Below, piece after piece: positions 9,510-18,503 of a stretch of 64,000 bases of DNA. The notes beneath the pieces are model-generated. The model ran no database searches and had not been told where the DNA came from. It saw nothing but the letters and a program-made list of their open reading frames with translations. The DNA is from Aquidulcibacter sp. (GTDB lineage: Bacteria; Pseudomonadota; Alphaproteobacteria; Caulobacterales; Aquidulcibacteraceae): contig JAPZTJ010000008.1 in the NCBI GenBank assembly GCA_027532555.1, positions 62,001-126,000 on the forward strand, in the 5' to 3' direction. A program made the translations under genes and the position numbers. The stretch's first letter is position 1. Every line of letters begins with the position of its first letter.

Positions 9510-10743
9510 CGATCAAAACGCCAGTACTGTGATCATGACGCCAAAATTGGCGCGCCAACTTCGCCAAGTCCCGATGGCCTTTAAAATGGCGGCAGTGGCG
9601 ATGAGCAACATCGTCGAAGGCGAAATCCATGTGTGGTTGCCTGATGGTCGCAGATTGATTTTCCAAGGTGAGAAGCCCGGCAAAAGTGCCGTGCTTCAAA
9701 TCATAAACTTCAGCTTTATCAAACGCGTTGCCGCTCAAGGTGACATTGGCTTTGCAGAAGGCTTGATGGCTGGCGAGTGGGACACGCCCGATCTTGCTGT
9801 ATTGCTGGAAGTCTTCTCGTCCAACCTTGATTTGATGCCGAAGCTGTTGATCGGTGGACCGTTGTGGGCGGTGATCAATAATTTCCGTCACAAGTTTTTG
9901 AAGCGCAACACCAAGACTGGCTCAAAGAAAAATATTCTCGCCCATTATGATCTGGGCAATAACTTCTATTCGCGCTGGCTTGACCCAAGCATGACCTACT
10001 CATCCGCCGTCTATGAAAAAGACGGTCAGGATTTGACCAGCGCACAGATGAACAAATACCGCGCCTTGGCAGAACAAGTCAGTCTGAAGGCTGGCCAGCA
10101 TGTCCTCGAGATTGGATGCGGCTGGGGCGGTTTTGCCGAATTTGCTGCCCGCGAGTATGGCGCGCGTGTTACCGGCGTCACCATTTCGGAAGAGCAGTAC
10201 AAATATGCGACCGAACGCTTAGCCAAAGCTGGCTTAAGCGATCTGGCGGAAATCCAGCTGATGGATTATCGCGATATCGAAGGCCAGTTTGATGCGGTTG
10301 TGTCGATCGAAATGTTCGAAGCTGTCGGCGAACAATATTGGTCGACCTATTTCGATAAGGTCAATTCAGTCTTGAAGCCCGGCGGTAAAGCTGGCCTGCA
10401 AATCATCACGATCGATGAGCGCTTGTTTGAAGGATATCGCAGCCGGGCGGACTTCATCCAAAGCTATGTCTTCCCGGGCGGCATGTTACCCAGCGTTCCA
10501 CGTCTCAAGTTGGAAGTGGCACGTGCCGGCTTGGTCTGGCAGAGCACGGCCGCTTTCGGTCTGTCCTACGCGGACACCCTAGCTGCTTGGGCAAAGACCT
10601 TTTTGGCGGAATGGATCCATATCAAGGACATGGGCTTTGATGAGCGTTTCAAGCAATTGTGGCGTTTTTACCTAGCCTATTGCGAGGCTGGTTTCCGGAC
10701 GGGCCGCATCGATGTTGGCCATTTCTCGATGATCAAACCTTAA
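9502..10743 (+). CDS. cfa: Cyclopropane-fatty-acyl-phospholipid synthase family SAM methyltransferase
   Basis: Transfers a methyl group from S-adenosylmethionine to the double bond of unsaturated phospholipid acyl chains. Residues from about 145 on show the family core HYDLGNNFYSRWLD, SMTYSSAVY, the SAM motif VLEIGCGWGGFAEFAA and the downstream SIEMFEAVGEQYW. Length (413 residues) fits. It is the last gene of the photolyase-led operon and is followed within 30 bp by a strong terminator. In this gene setting such enzymes may make methylated or furan-type acyl chains rather than plain cyclopropanes, so the exact product is uncertain. Confidence 0.88.
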   Translation: MSDDQNASTVIMTPKLARQLRQVPMAFKMAAVAMSNIVEGEIHVWLPDGRRLIFQGEKPGKSAVLQIINFSFIKRVAAQGDIGFAEGLMAGEWDTPDLAVLLEVFSSNLDLMPKLLIGGPLWAVINNFRHKFLKRNTKTGSKKNILAHYDLGNNFYSRWLDPSMTYSSAVYEKDGQDLTSAQMNKYRALAEQVSLKAGQHVLEIGCGWGGFAEFAAREYGARVTGVTISEEQYKYATERLAKAGLSDLAEIQLMDYRDIEGQFDAVVSIEMFEAVGEQYWSTYFDKVNSVLKPGGKAGLQIITIDERLFEGYRSRADFIQSYVFPGGMLPSVPRLKLEVARAGLVWQSTAAFGLSYADTLAAWAKTFLAEWIHIKDMGFDERFKQLWRFYLAYCEAGFRTGRIDVGHFSMIKP

Positions 10744-10769
10744 CTCTAGAACTGGCTCAACAAGAACAA

Positions 10770-10803
10770 GGCGCGAGACCTTTGGGTCCCGCGCCTTTTT
10801 TTG
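10770..10803. terminator. Intrinsic terminator after the cfa-like gene
   Basis: The arms GGCGCGAGACC and GGTCCCGCGCC enclose a short loop, with one A:C mismatch, and are followed by a run of eight T on the plus strand. It lies between convergent genes and ends the photolyase operon. Confidence 0.88.
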
Positions 10804-10819
10804 ACTTTACGCTATAACT

Positions 10820-12283
10820 TTAGCGCTTGATTTGAGCGGCGATATAGTCGCGAATGCCTTTGCCATAAGGTGGACGCAAGGCCTTCATTGGCCCCAGATC
10901 CTTTTTCAATTGGCTGTAAACCGACCGCGCATGGCTGAATTCCTTAAAACCGTCATGACCATGATAGGACCCCATGCCAGATGGGCCGATGCCGCCGAAT
11001 GGCAAATCTTCCATGGCAATGTGGAAGATCACGTCATTGACCGTAACACCGCCTGACGTGGTGTTAGTCAGAACATATTCCTGCTCACTTGGGTCAGCAC
11101 CAAAGTAATACAGGCCAAGCGGGCGATCATTAGCATTCACATAGCCAACGGCTTCTTTGACATCGGAATAGGTTTTGATCGGAAGAACCGGGCCAAAGAT
11201 CTCTTCCTGCATGATGCTCATGTCGTCGGTGGTGTCGAGAACCAAGGTTGGAGGAATCTTGCGGCCATTTTGGGTGGAGAAGTCTTCACCTGCGGGATTA
11301 ATCTCCACAATCGTCGCACCCTTTTCTTTGGCATCGGTCAGCAAAGCTTGAATCCGGTCAAAGTGGCGTGGTGAGATGATGGCCGTGTAGTCGGGGTTGT
11401 CACGTAATTTTGGATACATGGCAGTCACGGATTTGGTCAAAGCACCGACGAGTTCATCGCGCTTTTCCGATGGCACCAGCAAATAGTCCGGTGCCAAACA
11501 GATTTGTCCGGCATTCAGGGTCTTACCGGTCATAATTCGGTCCGCAGTCGTGGCGACATCGGCGGAGCGCGATACAATCACCGGGCTCTTCCCGCCCAAT
11601 TCCAGCGTCACAGGTACAAGGTTTTCAGAAGCTGCACGCATGATATGACGGCCAATCGACGTTCCGCCTGTAAAAATCATGTGGTCAAAAGCCAATCGCG
11701 AGAAGGCCTGGCCGACATCGGGCCCACCCGTAATCACCGCGATCTCTTCTTCAGAAAACGCCTTTGCAAACATCTGGCGCATCAATTCTGATGTAGCCGG
11801 TGTCAATTCCGACGGCTTGATCATCGCTCGATTGCCAGCAGCCAAGATCTGCGCGAGGGGCGCAAATGTCAGATTAACTGGGAAATTCCATGGGGCGATA
11901 ACGCCGACAACGCCTTTAGGCTGGTAGCGGACTTCAGCCTTTGCGCCCAATAAGCCTAAGAGCGAGGGCGAGGTCTTGCGCTTTTCAGGGCGCATCCACT
12001 TTGACAATTGTGCCTTGGCATCCTTAAGGGGGCCGAGCGAGCTGGCGACATCCGTTACCAGACTGGTCTCACGTGCGCGGCACGAGAAATCTTCTGACAA
12101 AGCATCGACGATTTGCTCCGCATGATCGACCAGCAACCCAATACAACGATCAATCCGGTTGATCCGCACCTCTGCTGAAGGAATCCCATCACGCAATTGG
12201 GCCGCCTTCTGGATGGCTAGGATCTGGTTCAATCTCGCGATGGTCTCGCTGTCTCCACGTACTGAGAAGGTCATGTCGTTCAT
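10820..12283 (-). CDS. calB: Coniferyl aldehyde dehydrogenase-type NAD(P)+ aldehyde dehydrogenase
   Basis: Oxidises an aldehyde to its acid; the closest family memory is CalB-type coniferyl aldehyde dehydrogenases of lignin-aromatic metabolism. The 487-residue protein has the aldehyde dehydrogenase core: GVVGVIAPWNFPVNL, the cofactor loop FTGGTSIGRHIM, the general base in VTLELGGKSP (Glu228) and the nucleophile in NAGQICLAPDY (Cys262). AGGGAG stands upstream of the ATG at 12283. It stands alone between the cfa terminator and a divergent GGDEF gene. Other aldehydes, including lipid aldehydes, are equally possible substrates. No aromatic catabolic genes are nearby. Confidence 0.8.
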   Translation of the reverse strand: MNDMTFSVRGDSETIARLNQILAIQKAAQLRDGIPSAEVRINRIDRCIGLLVDHAEQIVDALSEDFSCRARETSLVTDVASSLGPLKDAKAQLSKWMRPEKRKTSPSLLGLLGAKAEVRYQPKGVVGVIAPWNFPVNLTFAPLAQILAAGNRAMIKPSELTPATSELMRQMFAKAFSEEEIAVITGGPDVGQAFSRLAFDHMIFTGGTSIGRHIMRAASENLVPVTLELGGKSPVIVSRSADVATTADRIMTGKTLNAGQICLAPDYLLVPSEKRDELVGALTKSVTAMYPKLRDNPDYTAIISPRHFDRIQALLTDAKEKGATIVEINPAGEDFSTQNGRKIPPTLVLDTTDDMSIMQEEIFGPVLPIKTYSDVKEAVGYVNANDRPLGLYYFGADPSEQEYVLTNTTSGGVTVNDVIFHIAMEDLPFGGIGPSGMGSYHGHDGFKEFSHARSVYSQLKKDLGPMKALRPPYGKGIRDYIAAQIKR

Positions 12284-12449
12284 GATAATGGCTCCCTAAG
12301 TTTTTTATTTCCGCCACGCGGCGCTTTTTCGACAGTCTCTATGCGCACGAATTGCAGTTTTTTCCAAGTCTACAAGTAAAATAAGTGACCAAGTTTACGC
12401 AATCTCCATACTGACACGGTTACATAGACGCAGAAACAAAAGGTCTGCG

Positions 12450-13505
12450 GTGGAAAAAGTGGTTGAAAACCTAGTCGGCGAACAAGGAATGGCGATAGCT
12501 GATGCTGCGCTTCAATCGCTCAGAGAGCGAAAAATCACCCCATCGCCAGAAAACTATGCCGTATGGCTGGCCTATCATTCTTTAGTGCAAGCAGAGTTGC
12601 GCGCTGAGCTTGAGATGATGATCGCAGCCAAGCGTGTGATTGACGACCATGTTTGCGACCAGCTTTACATCAAGTATTTTGAAGACATCGCCATTGGATC
12701 GCGCATGATAAAGGCCGGTGGCAAAATGGCCGCCGAAATGGCAGATGTCCGCAAAGGCTTGTTGAATGCTGGGATCAAAACCAAGGCCTATGGCGAACAA
12801 TTGGAAGTGGCCAAGCAAGAACTCGCTAAATCGGAAAGCCCGCTAATCACTCGTGATTTAGTTGATAGTCTGGTTGATGCGACAGGTGAAATGGCCGCTC
12901 AATCCAAGCACCTTGAAACCAAGCTTGCTGAATCCAGCGTCGAGATTGAAGCTCTGCGCGTGCAATTGGAACAAGTGCGGATTGAAGCCGCAACGGACTC
13001 ACTGACGGGCCTCGCAAACCGCAAAGAATTTGAGAGCCGTCTGGTTGAAATGGCCACGGCGTCTGATCGCGGTTCTGGCCCCGTGACCGTCATTATGGCG
13101 GATATCGACTTCTTTAAGCGCATTAATGATACATTCGGGCACCAGACTGGCGATCAGGTTATCCGCTTTGTCGCGACCGTCATGGACCGCGCAAAGCCCA
13201 AAGGCGGTATCGTTGCCCGCTTGGGTGGGGAAGAATTCGCGATGATCGCCCCGATGACAGACCGGAAGACAGCTATGGGGATTGCCGAAAAGATCCGCCA
13301 AGCCGTTGAAGGAAAACGCTTGGTGCGTCGCGCTTCGAACGAGGACTTGGGCAAAATCACGGTATCGCTGGGTGTTGCTCAACGCCGTCCAAGCGAAAAG
13401 CCAACCGATATGGTCGAACGTGCCGACGCGGCGCTCTATGCGTCTAAGCGCAATGGTCGCAATCGGGTCAGCCAAGAAGAATTGACAAAAGCCAAGGCGG
13501 CCTAG
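12450..13505 (+). CDS. GGDEF diguanylate cyclase with helical N-terminal region
   Basis: Predicted to make cyclic di-GMP from two GTP. The C-terminal half is a GGDEF domain: DSLTGLANRKEF opens it, DIDFFKRINDTFGH follows, and the active-site loop ARLGGEEFAM sits at residues 259-263. The N-terminal 170 residues are helical and end in a probable coiled coil leading into the domain; no membrane segment is visible. The residues where an RxxD inhibitory site would lie read PKGG, so product inhibition through the usual I-site is not expected. The start is a GTG at 12450; an ATG at 12489 is an alternative. It converges on recO with 2 bp between stops. Confidence 0.88.
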   Translation: MEKVVENLVGEQGMAIADAALQSLRERKITPSPENYAVWLAYHSLVQAELRAELEMMIAAKRVIDDHVCDQLYIKYFEDIAIGSRMIKAGGKMAAEMADVRKGLLNAGIKTKAYGEQLEVAKQELAKSESPLITRDLVDSLVDATGEMAAQSKHLETKLAESSVEIEALRVQLEQVRIEAATDSLTGLANRKEFESRLVEMATASDRGSGPVTVIMADIDFFKRINDTFGHQTGDQVIRFVATVMDRAKPKGGIVARLGGEEFAMIAPMTDRKTAMGIAEKIRQAVEGKRLVRRASNEDLGKITVSLGVAQRRPSEKPTDMVERADAALYASKRNGRNRVSQEELTKAKAA

Positions 13506-13507
13506 GC

Positions 13508-14245
13508 CTATAGCCGACCTGTCTTTCCCAATGCGAAGATCAAGCGTGCACGCGCCTCTGGCATGGTCTTCCGCACCGGGTTGAGCAATTCACGCTCAAT
13601 AAAGTGTCCCATTAGCGCAAAACCGTCTGCGACATCGCCGCTAACAGGTCTATTCTGCCCACCGAGCAAGAACGGCGGCAATACAAGCAATTTGTCGGCG
13701 AACGGCTCACCTGCTGCGCGCGATGCCGCCCGCCCAGTTTTCGGGCTCACCCAAGCAAGGTCGTCGGGAGACCCCGTTAGAGCGCATTGCGAAAGATCTA
13801 AGCCATAGCCCATCTCGGCCAGAAGCCCCATTTCCCAGCGGATATAAAGGGCGGGCCAACCTTGGCTGTCGCTAAGGGCTTGAAGCAAAATCTCGGTCGC
13901 TTCAAACAGACCGACACAGGGCTGACGCTCTGGGGCCACCTCCAAAAGAAGCGTTGCCACACAAGAAAGTGCGGCTAGTGCGGCTGCATCATCCATCACG
14001 TCGGCCGGACCACCGCCCCTACCCTCCATCTCATCGAAGAATCCAAGTTGATCTTCAAGACGAGACTTCCACACCAGATGCAGGCGGGTACCGGGTTCAA
14101 TCAAAGCACGCTTGCGCTTGCCGGCTCCGCCATAGACAAGCCCTGAAGCCCGGCCGACTTGGTCGCTTAAGACATCTAAAATGACATCATTTTCGCCAAA
14201 GCGTCGCGCCGACAAGGCGATTGCATTGCCTGTCCACGCGCTCAT
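13508..14245 (-). CDS. recO: DNA repair protein RecO
   Basis: Mediates RecA loading with RecR and promotes strand annealing in RecF-pathway repair. The 245-residue protein starts with the RecO OB-fold pattern (GNAIALSARRFGENDVILDVLSDQVGRASGLVYGG is family-typical) and a basic GKRKRALIEPG stretch. The C-terminal part is helical. It is the last gene of the pyrE-to-recO run, 9 bp after era, an order conserved across alphaproteobacteria. Confidence 0.9.
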   Translation of the reverse strand: MSAWTGNAIALSARRFGENDVILDVLSDQVGRASGLVYGGAGKRKRALIEPGTRLHLVWKSRLEDQLGFFDEMEGRGGGPADVMDDAAALAALSCVATLLLEVAPERQPCVGLFEATEILLQALSDSQGWPALYIRWEMGLLAEMGYGLDLSQCALTGSPDDLAWVSPKTGRAASRAAGEPFADKLLVLPPFLLGGQNRPVSGDVADGFALMGHFIERELLNPVRKTMPEARARLIFALGKTGRL

Positions 14246-14254
14246 GGACGGCCT

Positions 14255-15232
14255 CTAGGCATCGAAGTCGAGGCCCAAAGCGGTGTAATGCGAGCGCTCG
14301 TCAATCCAATTCTCGCGTACTTTGACATGCAGGAACAAGTGGACCGGCCTTTCAATCGCTTCAGCAATATCTTTGCGTGCGTTTTGCGATATCCACTTCA
14401 AGGTCTCACCGCCTTTACCGATGGCGATGCCCTTATGGCCGTCCCGCATCACATAGAGGGTCTGGTCAATGCGAACCGAGCCATCCTTTTTCTCTGCCCA
14501 AGCATCGGTTTCAACGGTTGCATGATAGGGTAATTCCTCGTGCAGACGCAGAAACACCTTTTCGCGCGTGATTTCGGCCGCCATCACACGCATGGGGGTG
14601 TCAGCCACTTGATCTTCCGGATAGAGCCACGGCCCTAACGGCATACGCTCGCCCAACAGATCATTGAGGCGTTTAAGGCCCGATGACTTCAGCGCCGAAA
14701 TCATCACTACCTCATCATAAACGTCCTTCTCAAAGAAAGCTTGCGAGAGGTCGAGCAGCTTCGCGCGTTCAAGGACGTCGACCTTATTCAGTGCCAAGAT
14801 CGCTTTGCGCCCTTGCTTTTGCAGCCCCTCGATAACCTGCTGCACATCCTCAAACGTCCGCTTGTCGCTGCCATCACCGCGATTTTCGGCCATCCGGCTG
14901 GCGGCTGGCGCATCAACCACGTGAACCAAAGCATCTGCATCGGCTGCGCCCCCCCAAGCAGAAGCGACCATGGCGCGATCAAGGCGCCGCTTGGGCGTAA
15001 ACACGCCTGGCGTGTCCACCAAAACAATCTGAGCATCGCCATGAATGGCAACGCCACGCACCGGGAAGCGAGTGGTTTGTACCTTTTGGGTGACAATCGA
15101 AATCTTCTGGCCAACAAGCGCATTGACTAAGGTTGATTTGCCCGCATTTGGTGCACCCAGAATGGCGGCAAAGCCACAGCGGGCCTTCTCTGACCCTGCT
15201 GAGATGGGTGTAGTTTCACTATTTTCAGACAC
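14255..15232 (-). CDS. era: GTPase Era
   Basis: An essential GTPase that binds 16S rRNA near its 3' end and assists 30S subunit assembly. Motifs are in order: P-loop GAPNAGKST, switch DTPGVF, NKVD, and a C-terminal KH domain with GHKGIAIGKGGETLK. Length is 325 residues, slightly longer than E. coli Era because of an N-terminal polar extension of about 18 residues. It overlaps the end of rnc by 8 bp, so the two are translationally coupled. Confidence 0.96.
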   Translation of the reverse strand: MSENSETTPISAGSEKARCGFAAILGAPNAGKSTLVNALVGQKISIVTQKVQTTRFPVRGVAIHGDAQIVLVDTPGVFTPKRRLDRAMVASAWGGAADADALVHVVDAPAASRMAENRGDGSDKRTFEDVQQVIEGLQKQGRKAILALNKVDVLERAKLLDLSQAFFEKDVYDEVVMISALKSSGLKRLNDLLGERMPLGPWLYPEDQVADTPMRVMAAEITREKVFLRLHEELPYHATVETDAWAEKKDGSVRIDQTLYVMRDGHKGIAIGKGGETLKWISQNARKDIAEAIERPVHLFLHVKVRENWIDERSHYTALGLDFDA

Positions 15233-15914
15233 GTAATCCGCCTTGCTTCAGAAGCGCTTGGGCCGCAGCCCGCTCTGCATTTTGTTTCGAAGATCCCTCT
15301 GCTGTTGCAACATGGGTCCCAGCTTTGACCTCTATCACAAAACGAGGCGCATGGTCAGGGCCATCGCGTTCAAGCACCTGATAAACTGGCGGCGGGAAGC
15401 CGCGCTTCTGCGCCCATTCTTGAAGCGCACTTTTTGGATTGCGATGAAGACCCGATGGCTCTTGCTGGCCAGCCTCCCAAGCAAGTTCAAACAAGCCCTG
15501 CACCGCCGGTCGGCCGCCGTCCAACCAGAGTGCGGCCATCAATGCCTCAAACGCGTCACCCAGAATGGAATCATTTTCCGCAACCGCATCTGCGCTGAAA
15601 CCGCGAGAGACCACCATCAGCTCAGCCATGCCAATGCTGCGCGCAGCATCTGCGCAATTCTTGCCTGACACGACGGCATTGAATTGCCTCGTTAGTTCAC
15701 CCTCTTCGGCGCGGCCTTGACGTTCAAACAGGCGCTCGGCCGCCATAAGGCCCAAGACCCGGTCTCCAAGCCACTCCAAGCGCTCATTATGGGCAAAGCC
15801 CGGCTGACCATCGCCACGCGACTTATGGGTAAAGGCGCGCTCTAACAGGGATCGGTCTGAAAATTGATACCCGATCTTCTCTTGTAGCGCCTGAAGTTTA
15901 GCGTCTCGCGTCAT
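15225..15914 (-). CDS. rnc: Ribonuclease III
   Basis: Cleaves double-stranded RNA in rRNA precursors and some mRNAs. From the ATG at 15914 (229 residues) the catalytic signature NERLEWLGDRVLGL lies near residues 43-56, with the second acidic site around SILGDAFEALMAALW. A double-stranded RNA-binding domain fills the C-terminus (KSALQEWAQKRGFPPPVYQV). I chose 15914 because it overlaps the lepB stop as ATGA; a longer frame to a TTG at 15965 would run deep into lepB. The signature has Trp where Phe is more usual, a conservative change. Confidence 0.94.
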   Translation of the reverse strand: MTRDAKLQALQEKIGYQFSDRSLLERAFTHKSRGDGQPGFAHNERLEWLGDRVLGLMAAERLFERQGRAEEGELTRQFNAVVSGKNCADAARSIGMAELMVVSRGFSADAVAENDSILGDAFEALMAALWLDGGRPAVQGLFELAWEAGQQEPSGLHRNPKSALQEWAQKRGFPPPVYQVLERDGPDHAPRFVIEVKAGTHVATAEGSSKQNAERAAAQALLKQGGLRV

Positions 15915-16708
15915 CGAATGGGGACAGCGAGCCGATCCCACCGCAAGCCCGTAAACCAAGTCCAAGGCAGATAGAAACGGGTGGTCTCATCAAATGAGAG
16001 CAACACAATCCGGCCACGGCCAACGAGGTTTTCAGCTGGCACGAAGCCAACACCAGATTGTAGGATTGGATCAGCCCGGCTGTCGGTCGAATTATCGCGA
16101 TTGTCGCCCATCATGAAATAATGGCCTTCAGGCACTACAAAGACTTGGGTATCGTCAAACATGCCATTGGTTTCATAATCATAGGTCACATAGCTTCGGC
16201 CATTCGGCAGGGTTTCGCGAAAGCGTGTTGTCGTGCGAATATTGCCATTCTGTTCGGTGATGGTCTCAGGCTCTAACATCTCTTGTTTGACAGGCGTACC
16301 ATTCAAGATAACCTGTCCGCCGACGACTTGGATCCGATCCCCTGGCATGCCGATCAACCGCTTGATGTAGTCCTGACGCGGATCGGCAGGCAGCTTGAAA
16401 ACCACCACGTCACCCCGTTCTGGCGTATGACCAAGGACACGGCCATTCAGGATCTTTGGCGAGAACGGAATGGACGCATTGCTATAGCCATAGTCCCACT
16501 TCGACGTCCAAAGATAATCGCCTACCAAAAGGCCGGGCCGCATAGATTCTGAGGGAATGTTGAAAGGCTGAAACAAGAAAATCCGCAAGAAAAGTGCGAT
16601 ACTCAAGGCCATAATAACAGTCTTGACGCTTTCAATCAGGCTGTCGCCCTGTGGCGCTGGTTTCACCGCCTTCTTCGAAGCAGCCTTAGAGTTCGTTGTG
16701 TCAACCAT
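15911..16708 (-). CDS. lepB: Signal peptidase I
   Basis: Removes signal peptides from exported proteins at the outer face of the inner membrane. An N-terminal lysine-rich cytosolic tail is followed by one membrane segment (residues about 28-48). Then come the catalytic serine in PSESM (Ser55) and the general-base lysine in YIKRLIGMPGD (Lys116). The C-terminal box FMMGDNRDNSTDSR is present. Length is 265 residues. The gene sits between acpS (15 bp away) and rnc (4-bp overlap). Confidence 0.96.
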   Translation of the reverse strand: MVDTTNSKAASKKAVKPAPQGDSLIESVKTVIMALSIALFLRIFLFQPFNIPSESMRPGLLVGDYLWTSKWDYGYSNASIPFSPKILNGRVLGHTPERGDVVVFKLPADPRQDYIKRLIGMPGDRIQVVGGQVILNGTPVKQEMLEPETITEQNGNIRTTTRFRETLPNGRSYVTYDYETNGMFDDTQVFVVPEGHYFMMGDNRDNSTDSRADPILQSGVGFVPAENLVGRGRIVLLSFDETTRFYLPWTWFTGLRWDRLAVPIR

Positions 16709-16723
16709 CAGATTCGTTTCTTT

Positions 16724-17134
16724 TCAATTTGTTTCTAGGGGCCGCAGGCCGATAACCACAAAGGCCATAGCCAGAGGGTGGTCATCGGTCAGACTAAGAT
16801 GAATGTCAGCCGCAAAGCCCGGTGGTGTCAGTTCTTGCAACCGCTTTAGCGCGCCGCCCGTCAAACTCAAAGTCGGTCTGCCAGTTGGCAAATTGACGAC
16901 TTCCATGTCGCGCCAAGCAACACCGCGCCGCATGCCCGTTCCCAGCGCCTTCGAACAAGCTTCTTTGGCGGCGAAACGCTTGGCATAAGTGTCTGCCCGT
17001 TTGGCTGGGCGTCGGTTGGCACGCGCTTGCTCGCCTGCGGTAAAGCAGCGGGCTTCAAAGCGGCCGCCAAAGCGCGACAACGTCTTCTCAATCCGGTCGA
17101 TCCGACACAGGTCTGAGCCAATTCCAACAATCAT
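16724..17134 (-). CDS. acpS: Holo-[acyl-carrier-protein] synthase
   Basis: Transfers the 4'-phosphopantetheine arm of CoA to acyl carrier protein. The magnesium-binding residues are visible as Asp8 in [13 protein letters not shown] and Glu58 in [14 protein letters not shown]. At 136 residues it is the usual AcpS size. It overlaps pdxJ by 4 bp, in the conserved pdxJ-acpS-lepB order. Confidence 0.95.
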   Translation of the reverse strand: MIVGIGSDLCRIDRIEKTLSRFGGRFEARCFTAGEQARANRRPAKRADTYAKRFAAKEACSKALGTGMRRGVAWRDMEVVNLPTGRPTLSLTGGALKRLQELTPPGFAADIHLSLTDDHPLAMAFVVIGLRPLETN

Positions 17135-17880
17135 GCGCGCGCTTCATCCATAAGGCGACGCATACGGCCAATGGCATCTTCAAGGCCAATGAAAATTGCT
17201 TCACCTATGATGAAATGACCAATATTTAATTCAACCAACTCTGGAATGGCCGCAATTGGCTTCACATTATCAAAAGTAAGGCCGTGGCCGGCATGCACCT
17301 CTAGACCGCGCGCTGTGCCGATCCGCGCTGCCTCCGCTAACTTTTCAACAATCTGCTCGGCTTCCGCTACATGTCCTTCAAGTGCAGCTTCGGCATAAGC
17401 CCCCGTATGAAGCTCGACCACTTGCGCGCCCATTGCTTCGGCAACGGCCAATTGAATGGGGTCAGGCTCAATGAACAGTGATACGCGCCGTCCAGCGGCT
17501 GCAAGCTTGCGTACCATCGGCGCAATCGAATTATGCAAACGCGCGACGTCAAGGCCGCCTTCGGTTGTCCGCTCCTCGCGCTTTTCCGGCACGATGCATA
17601 CCGCATGTGTGGGATGGCGCAGCGCGATGTCGAGCATTTCCTCGGTAGCGGCTAGCTCAAGATTGATGGGCAACTCAACTTGCGCGATAAATTTCTCAAG
17701 GTCTTCGTCGCGAATGTGACGGCGATCTTCGCGTAAGTGAAGGGTGATACCATCTGCTCCAGCCTTCGCTGCCATCTGGGCGGCGCGCAGCGGATCAGGA
17801 TGGGGCCCGCCCCGCGCATTTCGGATCGTCGCCACGTGATCAATATTGATCCCAAGGCGCAAGCGATGGTCAAAACTCAT
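17131..17880 (-). CDS. pdxJ: Pyridoxine 5'-phosphate synthase
   Basis: Condenses 1-deoxyxylulose 5-phosphate with 3-amino-2-oxopropyl phosphate to pyridoxine 5'-phosphate, in the DXP-dependent vitamin B6 route. The TIM-barrel protein of 249 residues begins [19 protein letters not shown], continues with [16 protein letters not shown] and ends with the phosphate-binding [13 protein letters not shown]. It overlaps pyrE upstream and acpS downstream by 4 bp each. Confidence 0.96.
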   Translation of the reverse strand: MSFDHRLRLGINIDHVATIRNARGGPHPDPLRAAQMAAKAGADGITLHLREDRRHIRDEDLEKFIAQVELPINLELAATEEMLDIALRHPTHAVCIVPEKREERTTEGGLDVARLHNSIAPMVRKLAAAGRRVSLFIEPDPIQLAVAEAMGAQVVELHTGAYAEAALEGHVAEAEQIVEKLAEAARIGTARGLEVHAGHGLTFDNVKPIAAIPELVELNIGHFIIGEAIFIGLEDAIGRMRRLMDEARA

Positions 17881-18473
17881 GCGGATGCGCCTTGAGAGAG
17901 CGCCCGACTGCCCGGTTTGATGGCGGGAATGGCCTTCAAATCATCTGGAATTTCATCCGGCGCAAAACTCTCGACTTCGATGGAGGCTAAAGCCACCAGT
18001 TCGCAGCCCACATCGGCACGGCCAGCGCTGCGGTCCACGATCACGGCAGCCCCCAAGACTACGCAAGGTGCATCCTTGATCGCTTCCAATGTCTCGCGCA
18101 CGGAGATACCCGTAGAGATGACGTCTTCGACAATAACGACACGGGCCTCAGCCGGCAGGGTAAAGCCGCGACGCAAGCGGAACTTGCCGTCTTCGCGCTC
18201 TACATAGACAGCCTTTGCCCCCAAATGCCGTGCGGTCTCATAGCCCGGAATTACCGCCCCCACGGCTGGTGACACCACGTAATCAACTTGACCCCACCGG
18301 TCTTTGATTTTCTCGGCCAAGGCCTTGCACAGGGTCTGGGTCGCGGGCGGGTCCATAAACACAAACGCCTTCTGCAAGAAGGTGCGGCTGTGACGGCCCG
18401 ATGATAAAATGAAATGGCCTTCCAAGAGGCCACCGGCCGACTTGAAGATGGAAAGAACGTCGTCATTGGTCAT
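17877..18473 (-). CDS. pyrE: Orotate phosphoribosyltransferase
   Basis: Makes orotidine 5'-phosphate from orotate and PRPP in pyrimidine synthesis. The PRPP-binding motif VVIVEDVISTG is present, as are the flexible-loop residues YVEREDGKFRLRRGF and an N-terminal GHFILSSGRHS. Length is 198 residues. It heads the overlapping pyrE-pdxJ-acpS set; 30 bp separate it from the upstream SDR gene. Confidence 0.95.
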   Translation of the reverse strand: MTNDDVLSIFKSAGGLLEGHFILSSGRHSRTFLQKAFVFMDPPATQTLCKALAEKIKDRWGQVDYVVSPAVGAVIPGYETARHLGAKAVYVEREDGKFRLRRGFTLPAEARVVIVEDVISTGISVRETLEAIKDAPCVVLGAAVIVDRSAGRADVGCELVALASIEVESFAPDEIPDDLKAIPAIKPGSRALSQGASA

Positions 18474-18503
18474 AGGTGCTTATTATCACTTTCTTAGCTA
18501 GTT

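Noticed and set aside
15915-15965. Longer RNase III starting at a TTG
   Set aside because: The ATG at 15914 overlaps the lepB stop as ATGA, which matches the coupling of the other genes in this run.
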